Both the position numbers and the translations under genes were made by a program. Below are positions 1 through 8,180 of a stretch of 64,000 nt of DNA, one piece after another. Source of the stretch: CAYOZN01 sp964408455 (GTDB lineage: Bacteria > Planctomycetota > Phycisphaerae > UBA1845 > UTPLA1); the NCBI GenBank assembly GCA_964408455.1, contig CAYOZN010000029.1, forward strand, positions 1 through 64,000. Reading direction: 5' to 3'. Every line of letters begins with the position of its first letter. Position 1 is the stretch's first letter. The notes under the pieces are model-generated. The model worked only from the letters and a program-made list of their open reading frames with translations, did not search any database and had not been told where the DNA came from.

Positions 1-302
1 TACCGGGCTGATTCAGTGGGGATGACTGGCCCAGCCTTTCGGGCCGATGGCGCCCCCACACCAACCCGAAGCGCCAGCGAGGTCGTGTGGGGCAAAATGC
101 AGTAGTTATTTGCATTCGCTGCCGTGGCTATCGCTCGCGCGCCCGGTGGCTGCTTCGCGTGCGCTCCTCCACGTCCTCTTCAGCACTTTCCGTTGCGATC
201 GCGGAGCATCGCTACTTTTCGGCGACGGAGAATCGCCCGTGGCTACTGACGCAACTCAACCGGCTGCATCGACTTACGGACCGGCCGGCGCCGGCGGACA
301 GC
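1..302. other. Gene-less leader region with a short hairpin
   Basis: I see no convincing gene here; the open frames have no signal, domain or good ribosome site. At 53-61 and 85-92 the sequence CCCCCACAC and its complement GTGTGGGG can pair around a loop containing CCCGAAGCGCCAGCGAGG. From memory, the loop resembles short dispersed motifs seen in planctomycete intergenic DNA, but only one copy was noticed in this window. The rest is the upstream region of the tRNA promoter. Confidence 0.4.
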
Positions 303-331
303 TTGACACCCGCGCCGGGTATTGGTACGTT
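303..331 (+). promoter_or_regulatory. Sigma-70-type promoter of tRNA-Asp
   Basis: A perfect -35 hexamer TTGACA lies at 303-308, followed by a 17-base spacer and a -10-like TACGTT at 326-331. Transcription would start near 338, giving a leader of about 57 bases before the mature tRNA at 395. The spacing and the position just before a stable RNA gene support it. The -10 is a weak match, so the strength is inferred. Confidence 0.6.
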
Positions 332-394
332 TCATCGTCTTCGCCCGCGGCATCTGCGCCGGCGGCGAAATAGAATCGAATGACCCCGGTTTTC

Positions 395-468
395 GGGGCT
401 GTAGCTCAATTGGTCAGAGCGCCGGCCTGTCACGCCGGAGGTTGCGGGTTCGAGCCCCGTCAGCCTCG
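395..468 (+). tRNA. tRNA-Asp (anticodon GTC)
   Basis: A complete cloverleaf is visible. The acceptor stem GGGGCTG (395-401) pairs with CAGCCTC (461-467), with one G-U pair, and the discriminator base is G468. The D-arm contains AGCTCAATTGGTCAGAGC. The anticodon stem CCGGC/GCCGG encloses the loop CTGTCAC with anticodon GTC at 429-431, which reads aspartate codons. The T-arm GCGGGTTCGAGCCCCGT is canonical. CCA is not encoded. A promoter precedes it and a strong hairpin with a T-run follows, so it is probably a single-gene transcription unit. Confidence 0.97.
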
Positions 469-479
469 TTTGATTCGAC

Positions 480-509
480 GCCCCCGCCGCCAGGCGGGGG
501 CTTTTTTTT
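480..509 (+). terminator. Rho-independent terminator after tRNA-Asp
   Basis: The arms CCCCCGCC and GGCGGGGG form an eight-pair G+C stem with a four-base loop, followed directly by C and eight T (501-509). It starts 12 bases after the end of the tRNA, and the next gene is on the opposite strand. This is a textbook intrinsic terminator. Confidence 0.92.
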
Positions 510-548
510 GCGCGCACTTCTACCGGCGCCCCTTTCACCGTCCGGCTT

Positions 549-1661
549 TTACGGCAGTGCCGCGGCCAGCATCGCCACCACCTGGTCGATCTCGTCCATC
601 GTGGTCGGCCGGCCCGTGCTGAAGCGGATCGCCCCGATCGCCCGCTCGCGTTCGATGCCCATGGCCGTCAGCACGCGCGACGGCTTAGCGTCACCGGCAT
701 GGCACGCCGCGCCGGTCGAGGCGCAGACGCCGGACATCCGCCGGAGTATCTCGCCACCGACGCAGCCCGGAAAGCTCACGTTCAGCGTCGTCGGCAGCCG
801 GCGGTCCGGATGCCCATTGAGCACGACTCGATTGCCGAGCCTTTGTCGCATTCCCTCCCACAGCGCGTCGCGCATGCTTGAATCGACACCGTGCCGCAGA
901 TGCTCCGCCGCGAGTCGCGCCGCTTCCCCCAGGCCGACGATCATGGCCGCGTTCTCGGTGCCACCGCGACGGCCCTGCTCCTGTGCGGCGCCATGGATGA
1001 GCGGATCGATCTCGACCCCGCGGCGCACGTAAAGCGCGCCGATGCCCTTGGGCCCGTAGAACTTGTGCCCGGCAATGGACAGGAAGTCCGCGTGCATGGC
1101 CGCCGCGCTCACCGGCACCTTGCCGACCGACTGCGCCGCATCCACGTGAAACAGCACGTCGCGTTCGCGCGCCATCCGCCCGATCTCCTCCACCGGCTCG
1201 ATCGTGCCCACTTCGTTCTGAGCATGCATCACGCTGATCAGCACCGTGTCCGGCCGCAACGCCTTCTTCACGTCGTCCGGATCGATGAGCCCGTGCCGGT
1301 CCACTGGCACTTCCGAAAAGCTGAAGCCGAACCGGCTCAGCCATTTCATGGGATGGACCGTCGCCGGATGCTCGACCGCGCTGGTCACCAGGTGCCGGCC
1401 GCGGGACTCGCGGCGCCACGCCGCGCACTTGATGGCCATGTTGCTGCTCTCGGTGCCGCCGCTGGTGAACAGCACCTCCGCGGGCTGGGCCCCGATCAGG
1501 CGCGCCACGTCGCCGCGCGCCCGCTCGATGGCCTCGCGCACCGGCGCACCCATCGCGTGATGGCTGTTGGGATTGCCGTAGCGCTCCCGCAGATACGGCA
1601 GCATCGCCTCCAGCACCGCCGGATCAACCGGCGTCGTCGCGTTGTAATCCAGATAAATCAT
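549..1661 (-). CDS. Cysteine desulfurase (NifS/IscS family)
   Basis: A 370-residue PLP-dependent enzyme that removes sulfur from cysteine to give alanine and an enzyme-bound persulfide, feeding Fe-S cluster or tRNA thiolation pathways in the cytoplasm. The fold-type I features are clear: N-terminal IYLDYNATTPVDP, GGTESSN near 68-74, the cofactor-stacking His98 in SAVEHPAT, Asp174 in HVDAAQ, and the Schiff-base Lys200 in SIAGHKFYGPKG. The likely catalytic Cys320 lies in ASTGAACHAG. A longer frame runs up to 1694, but the ATG at 1661 gives the family's usual N-terminus and has AGGAG eight bases upstream. It stands alone on the minus strand; no scaffold or tRNA-thiolase gene is beside it, so its acceptor pathway is not shown. 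Confidence 0.95.
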   Translation of the reverse strand: MIYLDYNATTPVDPAVLEAMLPYLRERYGNPNSHHAMGAPVREAIERARGDVARLIGAQPAEVLFTSGGTESSNMAIKCAAWRRESRGRHLVTSAVEHPATVHPMKWLSRFGFSFSEVPVDRHGLIDPDDVKKALRPDTVLISVMHAQNEVGTIEPVEEIGRMARERDVLFHVDAAQSVGKVPVSAAAMHADFLSIAGHKFYGPKGIGALYVRRGVEIDPLIHGAAQEQGRRGGTENAAMIVGLGEAARLAAEHLRHGVDSSMRDALWEGMRQRLGNRVVLNGHPDRRLPTTLNVSFPGCVGGEILRRMSGVCASTGAACHAGDAKPSRVLTAMGIERERAIGAIRFSTGRPTTMDEIDQVVAMLAAALP

Positions 1662-1726
1662 CCCGTTGCTCCTGCTCACGCCCTGCACCATCAAGCCTGC
1701 TCCGAGCCCTCGCCGATGTTCAAAGT

Positions 1727-2467
1727 ATGCCCAAGAACGTCGTTGCCGTCATCCTCGCCCGCGCCGGGAGCCGCGGCCTGCCGCGCAAGAATGCCCTGAT
1801 GATCGCCGGCCGGCCCATGATCGCCTGGACCATCGACGACGCCCGCGACGCGACGCTCCTCGACGGCATCGTCCTGTCCACCGACCTGCCGGCCGCCGCC
1901 GTCGTCGCCCGTGAAATGAACATCCGCGTGATCGACCGCCCGCCCGAGCTTGCCGGCGATACGGCGACCGTCGATGCCGCCGCCCGCCACGCCATCGCCG
2001 AAATCGAGAAAAGCTCCAATCCAATCAGCCACGCGGTTATCCTGTACGGCAACGTGCCGGTGCGGCCGACCGCCATCATCGACCGGGCCGTGGCCCATTT
2101 GCTTCAGACGGGCTGCGACTCCGTGCGCAGCGTTCGTCCCGTGGACAAGCAGCACCCGGACTGGCTGCACCGGCTGAGTGACGATCAAATGGCACCCTTC
2201 CGCCCGAACCGCATTTACCGCCGGCAGGACCTGGAGCCGCTCTATTACCACGACGGCGCCGTGCTGACCATGACGCGCGCCGGCCTCTTCACGGTCGACC
2301 CGCGGGAGCCTCACGCCTTCTTCGGCGCCGATCGCCGGGCCGTCGTCGCCTGCGGCGGACCGACCGTCGATATCGATGGCCCCGAAGATTTTGAGATTGC
2401 CGAGGCCATTCTCCTGCGCCGCGCCACCGCCCAGGCCGGTGATTCACCGCCGGAGCCGCGCCGATGA
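1727..2467 (+). CDS. CMP-nonulosonate (acylneuraminate) cytidylyltransferase
   Basis: A 246-residue nucleotidyltransferase that should activate a sialic-acid-like nine-carbon sugar with CTP. The N-terminus has the signature ARAGSRGLPRKN at residues 11-22, the nucleotide-binding loop of the NeuA/KdsB fold. NVPVRP and the C-terminal VDIDGPEDFEIAEAIL also fit the family, in which late acidic residues bind Mg. The length is normal for single-domain NeuA-like proteins. Its stop codon overlaps the start of the synthase gene by four bases (ATGA), so the two are almost certainly cotranslated. The sugar may be neuraminic, legionaminic or pseudaminic acid; the sequence alone does not decide, and no other pathway gene is adjacent. 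Confidence 0.88.
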   Translation: MPKNVVAVILARAGSRGLPRKNALMIAGRPMIAWTIDDARDATLLDGIVLSTDLPAAAVVAREMNIRVIDRPPELAGDTATVDAAARHAIAEIEKSSNPISHAVILYGNVPVRPTAIIDRAVAHLLQTGCDSVRSVRPVDKQHPDWLHRLSDDQMAPFRPNRIYRRQDLEPLYYHDGAVLTMTRAGLFTVDPREPHAFFGADRRAVVACGGPTVDIDGPEDFEIAEAILLRRATAQAGDSPPEPRR

Positions 2468-3597
2468 CCACGCGTGCCGTCAATCTCGAGTCCCGCCCCG
2501 TTGGCCATGGCCATCGCACTTACATCATCGCCGAGGCCGGCGTCAATCACGACGGCAGCCCGGCACTGGCCATGCGGCTGATCGAGGCGGCCAGGCTCGC
2601 CGGTGCCGATGCCGTCAAGTTCCAGTTCTTTTCGGCCGACAAGCTGGTCTCGCCGGGCGCCGCCGCCTGCGACTATCAGCTCGAACGGGCCAAGGCGCCC
2701 GACCAGCACGCCATGCTCAAGGCGCTCGAGCTCCCGCCCGAGACGTTCGTCGCGCTCTATCGCCGGGCCCGCGAGACGGAGATCGATTTTCTGGTGACGC
2801 CCTTCGGCCGGACCGAGCTCGATTACCTGGTTCAGGAAGTCGGCGTGCGCATGCTCAAAATCGCCTCGCCCGACGTCATCAACCTGCCACTGCTGGATGC
2901 CGCCGCCGCCGCCGGTCTCCCGCTCATCGTCTCGACCGGCGCCGCGGACGCCGCCGAAGTCGAGCAGGCACACGGCCGGCTGGCCCGGGCCGGTGCGGCG
3001 GATCGGCTGGTGTTCATGCACTGCGTCTCGGCCTATCCGACGCATTCGAACAGCGTGCGGCTGGGCCGCGTGCGGTCACTGGCGGATCGCTTCCAAGTGC
3101 CGGTCGGCTTCAGCGATCACACCGCCGAAGACAACACCTCCTACGCCGCCGTCCTGGCAGGCGCGTGCGTGCTGGAAAAGCATTTCACGCTCAACCGTGA
3201 CGCCGCGGGGCCGGACCATTTCTTCTCTCTCGAGCCCGCCGCCTTTCGCCGCTACGTCGACGCGGCCCGCCGGGCAGAGACGCTGTTGGGAGAGAATGCG
3301 CTGCACACGACCGGCGAAGAAGAGCAGGTCCGCGCGCTGTCCCGCGGCCGCATCGTCGCGGCCCGGCCCATCCGTGCCGGCGAGCGGTTCACGCCCGAAA
3401 ACCTCACGGTACAGCGGCCGGGCCACGGCCTGAGTCCGCTTCACTGGGACGAAGTTATCGGCCGGCAGTCGCAGGAGGACCTCCCTGCCGGGGTGCCGCT
3501 TTCCGCCGACATGCTTCGTCCGGCGCCCGCGTCGCGCTCGCAGGGCAAACAGCCCGCGCAATCGGAACAGCCGGGCGGGTCGAGACTTTCCCGCTAA
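2464..3597 (+). CDS. N-acetylneuraminate synthase family protein with SAF domain
   Basis: A 377-residue enzyme expected to condense phosphoenolpyruvate with a hexosamine derivative to make a nonulosonic acid. The NeuB TIM-barrel motifs are in order: YIIAEAGVNHDG near 20-31, ADAVKFQFF near 50, FLVTPFG near 101, KIASPDVINLPLLD, HCVSAYPT, VGFSDHT near 218 and EKHFTLNRDAAGPDH near 240. The last 70 or so residues (GRIVAARPIRAGERFTPENL onward) form a SAF/antifreeze-like domain that normally closes the active site. It overlaps the cytidylyltransferase gene by ATGA. The extreme C-terminus is a polar tail (SRSQGKQPAQSEQPGGS) not typical of the family. Substrate choice among sialic, legionaminic and pseudaminic routes is uncertain. 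Confidence 0.9.
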   Translation: MTTRAVNLESRPVGHGHRTYIIAEAGVNHDGSPALAMRLIEAARLAGADAVKFQFFSADKLVSPGAAACDYQLERAKAPDQHAMLKALELPPETFVALYRRARETEIDFLVTPFGRTELDYLVQEVGVRMLKIASPDVINLPLLDAAAAAGLPLIVSTGAADAAEVEQAHGRLARAGAADRLVFMHCVSAYPTHSNSVRLGRVRSLADRFQVPVGFSDHTAEDNTSYAAVLAGACVLEKHFTLNRDAAGPDHFFSLEPAAFRRYVDAARRAETLLGENALHTTGEEEQVRALSRGRIVAARPIRAGERFTPENLTVQRPGHGLSPLHWDEVIGRQSQEDLPAGVPLSADMLRPAPASRSQGKQPAQSEQPGGSRLSR

Positions 3598-3696
3598 GTT
3601 CTGAATCTCCTCCGCCGCCAGACCGATACTGTTGGGAAGCTGCGGCCGCGCTGCGCGAAGGTGCGCCGCCCGGCGGCCGGGCCACGGGAGATGACC

Positions 3697-4575
3697 ATGT
3701 TGCCGGCGACACAACTGAAGGACTCAAAGGCCATCGTTGCCAGGGCGCTTTCCGAAATTGGCGAAATCGCCACTTTGCCCGAGGTGACCGTCAAGATCAT
3801 CCAGATCGTCGAGAACCCGAAGTCCACCGCGCGCGATCTCCACGAGGTCATCAAGAACGACCCGGCCCTGTCGGCCCGCATTCTCAAGGTCGTCAACAGC
3901 GCGTTTTACGGCCTGCCCGGCCAAATTTCGAGCATCGATCGAGCGATCGTGCTTCTGGGGCTTTCCGCGGTAAAGAACATCGCGATCGCGGCCTCGATGA
4001 CGCACCTGTTCAGCGCCGGCGCGACCATCGACGGCTTCAGCGGTGCCGAACTGTGGCGCCATTCGATCGGTGTCGGCGTCGCGTCACGCATGCTTTCCAG
4101 CGCCCAGGGGCGCCCGACGGTCGAGGAGAGCTTCCTCGCCGGACTCATCTGCGATCTGGGGCTACTGGTCGAGCGGCAGGTCTATGGCAAGCAGCTCGGC
4201 GAAGTCATCGCGCGGCTTCAGAGCGAAGGCGGCGACTTCTGCATGCTCGAGCGCGACATCATCGGCGCCGATCACCAGGACTTTGGCATGGCCCTCGCCA
4301 CCAAGTGGCGCTTTCCGCCGGCGTTGTGCACGACGATCGGCTATCACCATCGCCCGCTCGATCTTGCCGCCAACAGCCGCGAGCTGCCGGCCATCGTTCA
4401 CATTGCCGACATTCTCACCTGCCGCAACGAGAAGGGCTTCTGCACCCTGCCGGCCGACACGGACATCCCGGATGCCCTGCTCGAAGTCACGCGGCTCTCG
4501 CCCGAAAAGCTGGCAGACGTGATCGATCGGCTTCCCGAACAGACATCCATTGCCGAGGGTATTTTCGCCGACTGA
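3697..4575 (+). CDS. HDOD domain protein
   Basis: A 292-residue cytoplasmic protein built on the HDOD fold, a relative of the HD phosphohydrolases that usually lacks the metal-binding HD pair and is found in bacterial signalling. Visible family features are LPEVTVKIIQIVENPKSTARDLHEVIKNDPALSARILKVVNSAFYG near the N-terminus and ISSIDRAIVLLGLSAVKNIAIA. ELWRHSIGVGVASRML, FLAGLICDLGLLV and a YHHRPL segment follow. Two in-frame ATGs occur at 3691 and 3697; I prefer 3697 because GGAG then lies six bases upstream, while at 3691 it would touch the start. A strong terminator follows. Its signalling partner is not evident from neighbours. Confidence 0.9.
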   Translation: MLPATQLKDSKAIVARALSEIGEIATLPEVTVKIIQIVENPKSTARDLHEVIKNDPALSARILKVVNSAFYGLPGQISSIDRAIVLLGLSAVKNIAIAASMTHLFSAGATIDGFSGAELWRHSIGVGVASRMLSSAQGRPTVEESFLAGLICDLGLLVERQVYGKQLGEVIARLQSEGGDFCMLERDIIGADHQDFGMALATKWRFPPALCTTIGYHHRPLDLAANSRELPAIVHIADILTCRNEKGFCTLPADTDIPDALLEVTRLSPEKLADVIDRLPEQTSIAEGIFAD

Positions 4576-4601
4576 TCGTCCGCTCGATTTTGCCCGAACC
4601 C

Positions 4602-4644
4602 GACGGCCCGGTTCACGCTCCGTGACCGGGTCGTCCTGCTTTTT
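4602..4644 (+). terminator. Rho-independent terminator after the HDOD gene
   Basis: A long stem pairs 4602-4616 with 4622-4635 (CCCGGTTCAC against GTGACCGGG, plus the outer GAC/GTC), with a five-base loop. CTGC and five T (4640-4644) follow. It lies 27 bases past the HDOD stop and separates that gene from the transporter downstream. Confidence 0.82.
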
Positions 4645-4797
4645 ACCGGGGTTGATTGTCGAACGGGCGACGGATGGACTAACATGCTTCGGTTGCGACG
4701 CCGCGCTGTTTAATCGGCGCGGGCATGTGTCTGGATGGGAGATCGGGCGGCGACGCAAACACCCGCTCGGCCCGCCGCAATCAGGGGCTTTGCCTTC

Positions 4798-5568
4798 ATG
4801 CCGACGGATTCACTGTTTGTCGCCGCCGTCACCATCGGCTTCGTGCATACCGTGGTCGGGCCGGACCATTACCTTCCCTTTGTCGCCATGTCGCGCGCCG
4901 GTCGCTGGTCGCTGTTGAAAACGGTGGCGATCACGCTGGCCTGCGGGCTGGCGCACGTGCTGGCGTCGGTGGTCCTGGGCTTCGTCGGCATTGCCCTGGG
5001 CCTGAGCGTCGAGCGGCTCGAGCGCGTCGAGAGCGCCAGGGCCGACTGGGCCGCGTGGCTGCTGATCGGCTTTGGGCTGGTCTATCTGGTCTGGGGCGTG
5101 CGCCGCGCGGCGAGAAATCGGCCGCACGAGCACCTTCATTGCCATACGGACGGCACCTTGCACCGGCACCCTCACGTTCACCACGAGGAGCACCTTCATT
5201 CGCACGCCGGATTCGAACCGGCCGCCCTCCCGGCCGGCAATGTTTCAACACGATCTTCGGCCGGCGAGTCGAAGGTTCGAGGCGCAACTTCGCTGACGCC
5301 CTGGATTCTTTTCACGATTTTCCTTTTCGGCCCCTGCGAGGCGTTGATTCCCCTGCTCATGTTCCCCGCGGCCATGGGCAGCATGAGCGATGTCGTGTGG
5401 GTGACGCTGCTGTTCGGGGCGGCCACGCTGCTGACCATGACGACGATCGTCGTCGCCGCCTGTTTGGGCGCCGGCCGCATCAGCCTGCCCGGGCTTGAGC
5501 GCTTCCACCATGCCATGGCCGGCGCCGTCGTCTTCGCCTGCGGCCTGGCCGTCAAGTTTGGCCTTTGA
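4798..5568 (+). CDS. UreH/NicO-like membrane transporter with His-rich loop
   Basis: A 256-residue integral membrane protein with about six hydrophobic segments. The first helix carries GFVHTVVGPDHYLPF, a His-x5-Asp-His pattern like UreH-type nickel and metal transport proteins. The central hydrophilic loop (roughly residues 108-145) is extremely rich in histidine (HEHLHCHTDG, HRHPHVHHEEHLHSH), suiting it for binding Ni, Co or Zn. The second half begins with FGPCEALIPLLMFPAAMG, again typical of this group. The ATG at 4798 is preferred over the upstream GTG frame because it starts at the first helix and has AGGGG nearby. The substrate metal and direction are not determined by sequence. Confidence 0.78.
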   Translation: MPTDSLFVAAVTIGFVHTVVGPDHYLPFVAMSRAGRWSLLKTVAITLACGLAHVLASVVLGFVGIALGLSVERLERVESARADWAAWLLIGFGLVYLVWGVRRAARNRPHEHLHCHTDGTLHRHPHVHHEEHLHSHAGFEPAALPAGNVSTRSSAGESKVRGATSLTPWILFTIFLFGPCEALIPLLMFPAAMGSMSDVVWVTLLFGAATLLTMTTIVVAACLGAGRISLPGLERFHHAMAGAVVFACGLAVKFGL

Positions 5569-5749
5569 GCGGCCGGGCGCCTGCCGGGGGTCTGGCGGCG
5601 GCGGAAACAGAGAAGGACAATATGTGCCTTCCAATCCGGCAACGACAATGCTGCCACGCTGCCGCCCGTCTATACTATTCCGCTTTGCAGTTCTTGAGTT
5701 GATCGCCTGTCGCGCGGCAAGGCCGCGGCACGCGAACCGGAGGCGCGGC

Positions 5750-7048
5750 ATGATCGCACAACAGGACATCTTCGGGCTGAAGAACGCCACCTGGCAACAG
5801 CGGCTCGACTACGTCGTCGACATGATGCGCGAGATGAGCACCCAGACCGATCCGCAGGCCATGGTCGAGTCGTACGTCAAGCGCGTGCAGCACCTGCTGC
5901 CGGCCACAAGGCGCATCTCCCTCTCGCGCCGCAACCTGGAATACCCGTACGTCCGGATCACCCGCTTTTCCGACTGGAACGAACGCGTCAATCCGTGGGA
6001 ATTCCCCGAGCGCCTGCCGGTCATCAGGGGCGGTCTCTTCGCCGACCTGATTTATGCCAATGAACCCCGGCTTATCGACGAACTTTCCGTCGGCGGAGAC
6101 GACCCGGCGGCGGCGTATCTCGATGGCCAGCGATCGCTGCTGGCCGTTCCCCTCTACGACCAGGGCGAGTCGCTCAACATGGTGATCATCGCCCAGGACC
6201 AGCCCGGCGCCTTCGATCGCGAGCGCATTCCCGAGTGGGTGTGGATGAGCAATCTCTTCGGCCGGGCCACGCTGACGCTGGTGTTGTCCGACAAGCTCAA
6301 GAATGCGTACGAGTCGCTCGACCGCGAATTGCAGGCGGTCGGCAAGATTCAGCGTGCCCTGCTGCCGGCCAGCCTGCCGCGCATTCCCACGCTCGATCTG
6401 GCCGCCTACTACCAGACATCCGCCCGCGCCGGCGGCGATTATTACGACGTCTTCCCCCTGACCGACGGCACCTATGGCCTCATGATCGCCGACGTCAGCG
6501 GCCACGGCACGCCCGCTGCCGTCATTATGGCACTGACACACGGCCTGGGCCACGCCTTTCCCGGCGATCCCACGCCGCCCAGCGCGCTGCTCGGCTACAT
6601 CAACCGCCAGCTCTGCGCGCAATACACCACGCGGTTCGGAGCCTTCGTGACCGCGTTTTACGGCGTCTATTGCCCGAAGACGCGGACATTGAGGTATGCC
6701 TCCGCCGGCCACAATCCGCCGCGGCTCAAGCGCTGTGCCGACGGCAGCGTCGCAGCCCTCGACGGCGCGCAAAGCCTGCCCATGGGCATCACCGAAGAGG
6801 CGACGTACACCGAAAGCGAGCATACGTTCGTTCCCGGCGATCAGATCGTCTTCTACACCGACGGCATCACCGAGGCGATGGACCCGCAGGGCGTCATGTT
6901 CGGCACCGAGCGGCTGGACCAGGCCCTGGCATGCTGCCGGCTGACGGCCGACGGTCTGATCGACGCGGTCATCGAAGCGGTTCATGGCTTTTCCGATGGG
7001 CAGCCGCAGGAGGATGATCGCACGATGATCGTGGCCAAGGTGTCGTGA
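5750..7048 (+). CDS. GAF-like / SpoIIE-type PP2C protein phosphatase
   Basis: A 432-residue cytoplasmic serine phosphatase of the RsbU/SpoIIE kind, which usually dephosphorylates an anti-sigma-factor antagonist or similar STAS protein. Residues about 20-190 look like a GAF sensor (including RSLLAVPLYDQGESLNMVIIAQ). A short helical linker follows (LSDKLKNAYESLDRELQAVGKIQRALLP). The catalytic domain has RAGGDYYDVF, LMIADVSGHGTPAAVIMAL, YASAGHNPP, QIVFYTDGITEAMDPQG and DDRTMIVAKVS, covering the metal-binding aspartates. The ATG at 5750 has GGAGG seven bases upstream; the frame is open further upstream but low in coding character. It overlaps the next gene by one base. No anti-sigma partner is adjacent. 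Confidence 0.92.
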   Translation: MIAQQDIFGLKNATWQQRLDYVVDMMREMSTQTDPQAMVESYVKRVQHLLPATRRISLSRRNLEYPYVRITRFSDWNERVNPWEFPERLPVIRGGLFADLIYANEPRLIDELSVGGDDPAAAYLDGQRSLLAVPLYDQGESLNMVIIAQDQPGAFDRERIPEWVWMSNLFGRATLTLVLSDKLKNAYESLDRELQAVGKIQRALLPASLPRIPTLDLAAYYQTSARAGGDYYDVFPLTDGTYGLMIADVSGHGTPAAVIMALTHGLGHAFPGDPTPPSALLGYINRQLCAQYTTRFGAFVTAFYGVYCPKTRTLRYASAGHNPPRLKRCADGSVAALDGAQSLPMGITEEATYTESEHTFVPGDQIVFYTDGITEAMDPQGVMFGTERLDQALACCRLTADGLIDAVIEAVHGFSDGQPQEDDRTMIVAKVS

Positions 7049-7362
7049 TGGATGCGACGCGCGCCTACTACGAGGTCCACGCGTCCATTGCCGATCCAGC
7101 CGTGGCCCGGGCTTGGGCCGCCTGGATCGCGAACGAGCACATCGCGGACGTCGTGGCCGCCGGAGCCGCGTGCGGTCGCCTGATCCAGTTGGAGACGCCG
7201 GCCGACGGGCCGCGGCAATTCTGCGTGCAGTACGAATTCGCTTCGCGGGAAGCCCTCGATCGGTATCTTGAATGCCACGCTCCGCGGCTACGGGAAGAAG
7301 GAATGCGACGATTTGCCGCCGGGCAGGTGAACTATACGCGTCGCACTGGCGTATTCATCTGA
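7048..7362 (+). CDS. DUF4286 family protein
   Basis: A 104-residue soluble protein that matches the small DUF4286 family by its pattern: a tyrosine-rich first strand (AYYEVHASIADPAVARAWAAWI), the short EHIADVVAAGA helix, FCVQYEFASREALDRYLECHAPRLREEGMRRF and a C-terminal strand. Members resemble ferredoxin-like antibiotic-monooxygenase folds; no reaction is established. The ATG at 7048 overlaps the phosphatase stop codon TGA by one base, so translation is probably coupled; a GTG one codon earlier (7045) is also possible. Cotranscription with the phosphatase suggests a shared response, but that is inference. Confidence 0.82.
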   Translation: MDATRAYYEVHASIADPAVARAWAAWIANEHIADVVAAGAACGRLIQLETPADGPRQFCVQYEFASREALDRYLECHAPRLREEGMRRFAAGQVNYTRRTGVFI

Positions 7363-7535
7363 CTGGATGCTCTTCTGACTTTGTCGATCAGACCAATGCT
7401 GCTACTGCATTTCTTCTGACAGCCCCTGGTTTTTTCAGGCTTTTCTTGAACGGGCCCGCTTGGCGCGATACGCTCCAGGCATTCCGACCCACTGCGGTTG
7501 CGGGCATTATTTCCAAATTTCCGGAGCACAGACCC

Positions 7536-8045
7536 ATGTCGCGCATTTTGTCGATCGCATTTCTGCTGTCGCTCCTGTCCCAGTTGCCTGCGAAGCCGGC
7601 TCAGGCCTGCGGCACCTGCCCCGGCGACGTCGACGCCTCCAGCCATGTCGACGAATTTGACGTGCCCTTCTTCATCGATGCCCTGCTCGCCGAATTCCCC
7701 GACATCTGCGCCGACGTCAATGGCGACTTTGTCGTCAACGGCCTCGATATCGAGTTCTTCATCGCTCTCGTTTTCGCCAACGGCGGTGCGGGCACGGCGT
7801 GCCAGATGGGCGAACCCTGCACCTGCGATCCCGACGGCAACAACGACGGCCAATATTCCAATGCCGATCTGCCGGGCTTCGGCGCCTGCGTGGGCAACCC
7901 GACGCCGCCGGGGTGCGGCAAGTTCGACATCGATTGCGACGGCGACGTGGACTTCGCGGACCAGACATCCCTTCAGTCCTGCTTCATTCCGTTCAGCCAG
8001 TCCGGCTTTACGAAGGAGGAGTGCCAGGACTTTTGCTGTCCGTGA
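7536..8045 (+). CDS. Small secreted protein with dockerin-like EF-hand repeats
   Basis: A 169-residue protein with a clear signal peptide (MSRILSIAFLLSLLSQLPAKPAQA). Its whole mature part is made of calcium-loop-like segments: CPGDVDASSHVDEFDVPFFIDALL, ADVNGDFVVNGLDIEFFIALVF, CDPDGNNDGQYSNADLPGFGAC and DIDCDGDVDFADQTSLQSCF. These are dockerin-type duplicated EF-hands separated by cysteines. The ATG at 7536 follows GGAG ten bases away and gives the signal peptide; the frame is open farther upstream without support. It is convergent with the giant macroglobulin gene. The protein seems to be only a calcium-binding module without an attached enzyme, and its partner is unknown. Confidence 0.75.
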   Translation: MSRILSIAFLLSLLSQLPAKPAQACGTCPGDVDASSHVDEFDVPFFIDALLAEFPDICADVNGDFVVNGLDIEFFIALVFANGGAGTACQMGEPCTCDPDGNNDGQYSNADLPGFGACVGNPTPPGCGKFDIDCDGDVDFADQTSLQSCFIPFSQSGFTKEECQDFCCP

Positions 8046-8091
8046 AGCAGGGTACCGCTGATTTGACTCGTACTCTGCGGCGCGGTGCGAG

Positions 8092-8164
8092 AACCGGGTC
8101 GAGGACGGTCCGGCTCTGACGCAACTCGCGCTCGCAAACCGGGCCGAGGAAGGCCCGGCTCTGA
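8092..8164. repeat. Paired 28-bp palindromic repeats between convergent genes
   Basis: Two imperfect copies of a 28-base element lie at 8092-8119 and 8137-8164, 45 bases apart start to start. Copy 2 contains CCGGGCCGAGGAAGGCCCGG, which folds into a G+C hairpin; copy 1 has the same layout with compensating changes (GGGTCGAGGACGGTCC). They sit between the stop codons of two converging genes and could stop transcription from both sides, although no T-run follows. The arrangement resembles a paired REP element. Confidence 0.6.
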
Positions 8165-8180
8165 TCACGAATTCACCAGC

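Noticed and set aside
8092..8164. A CRISPR array (also considered for 50492-50563)
   Set aside because: Only two copies each, with palindromic units and 16-17-base spacers; no cas gene is present in the window.
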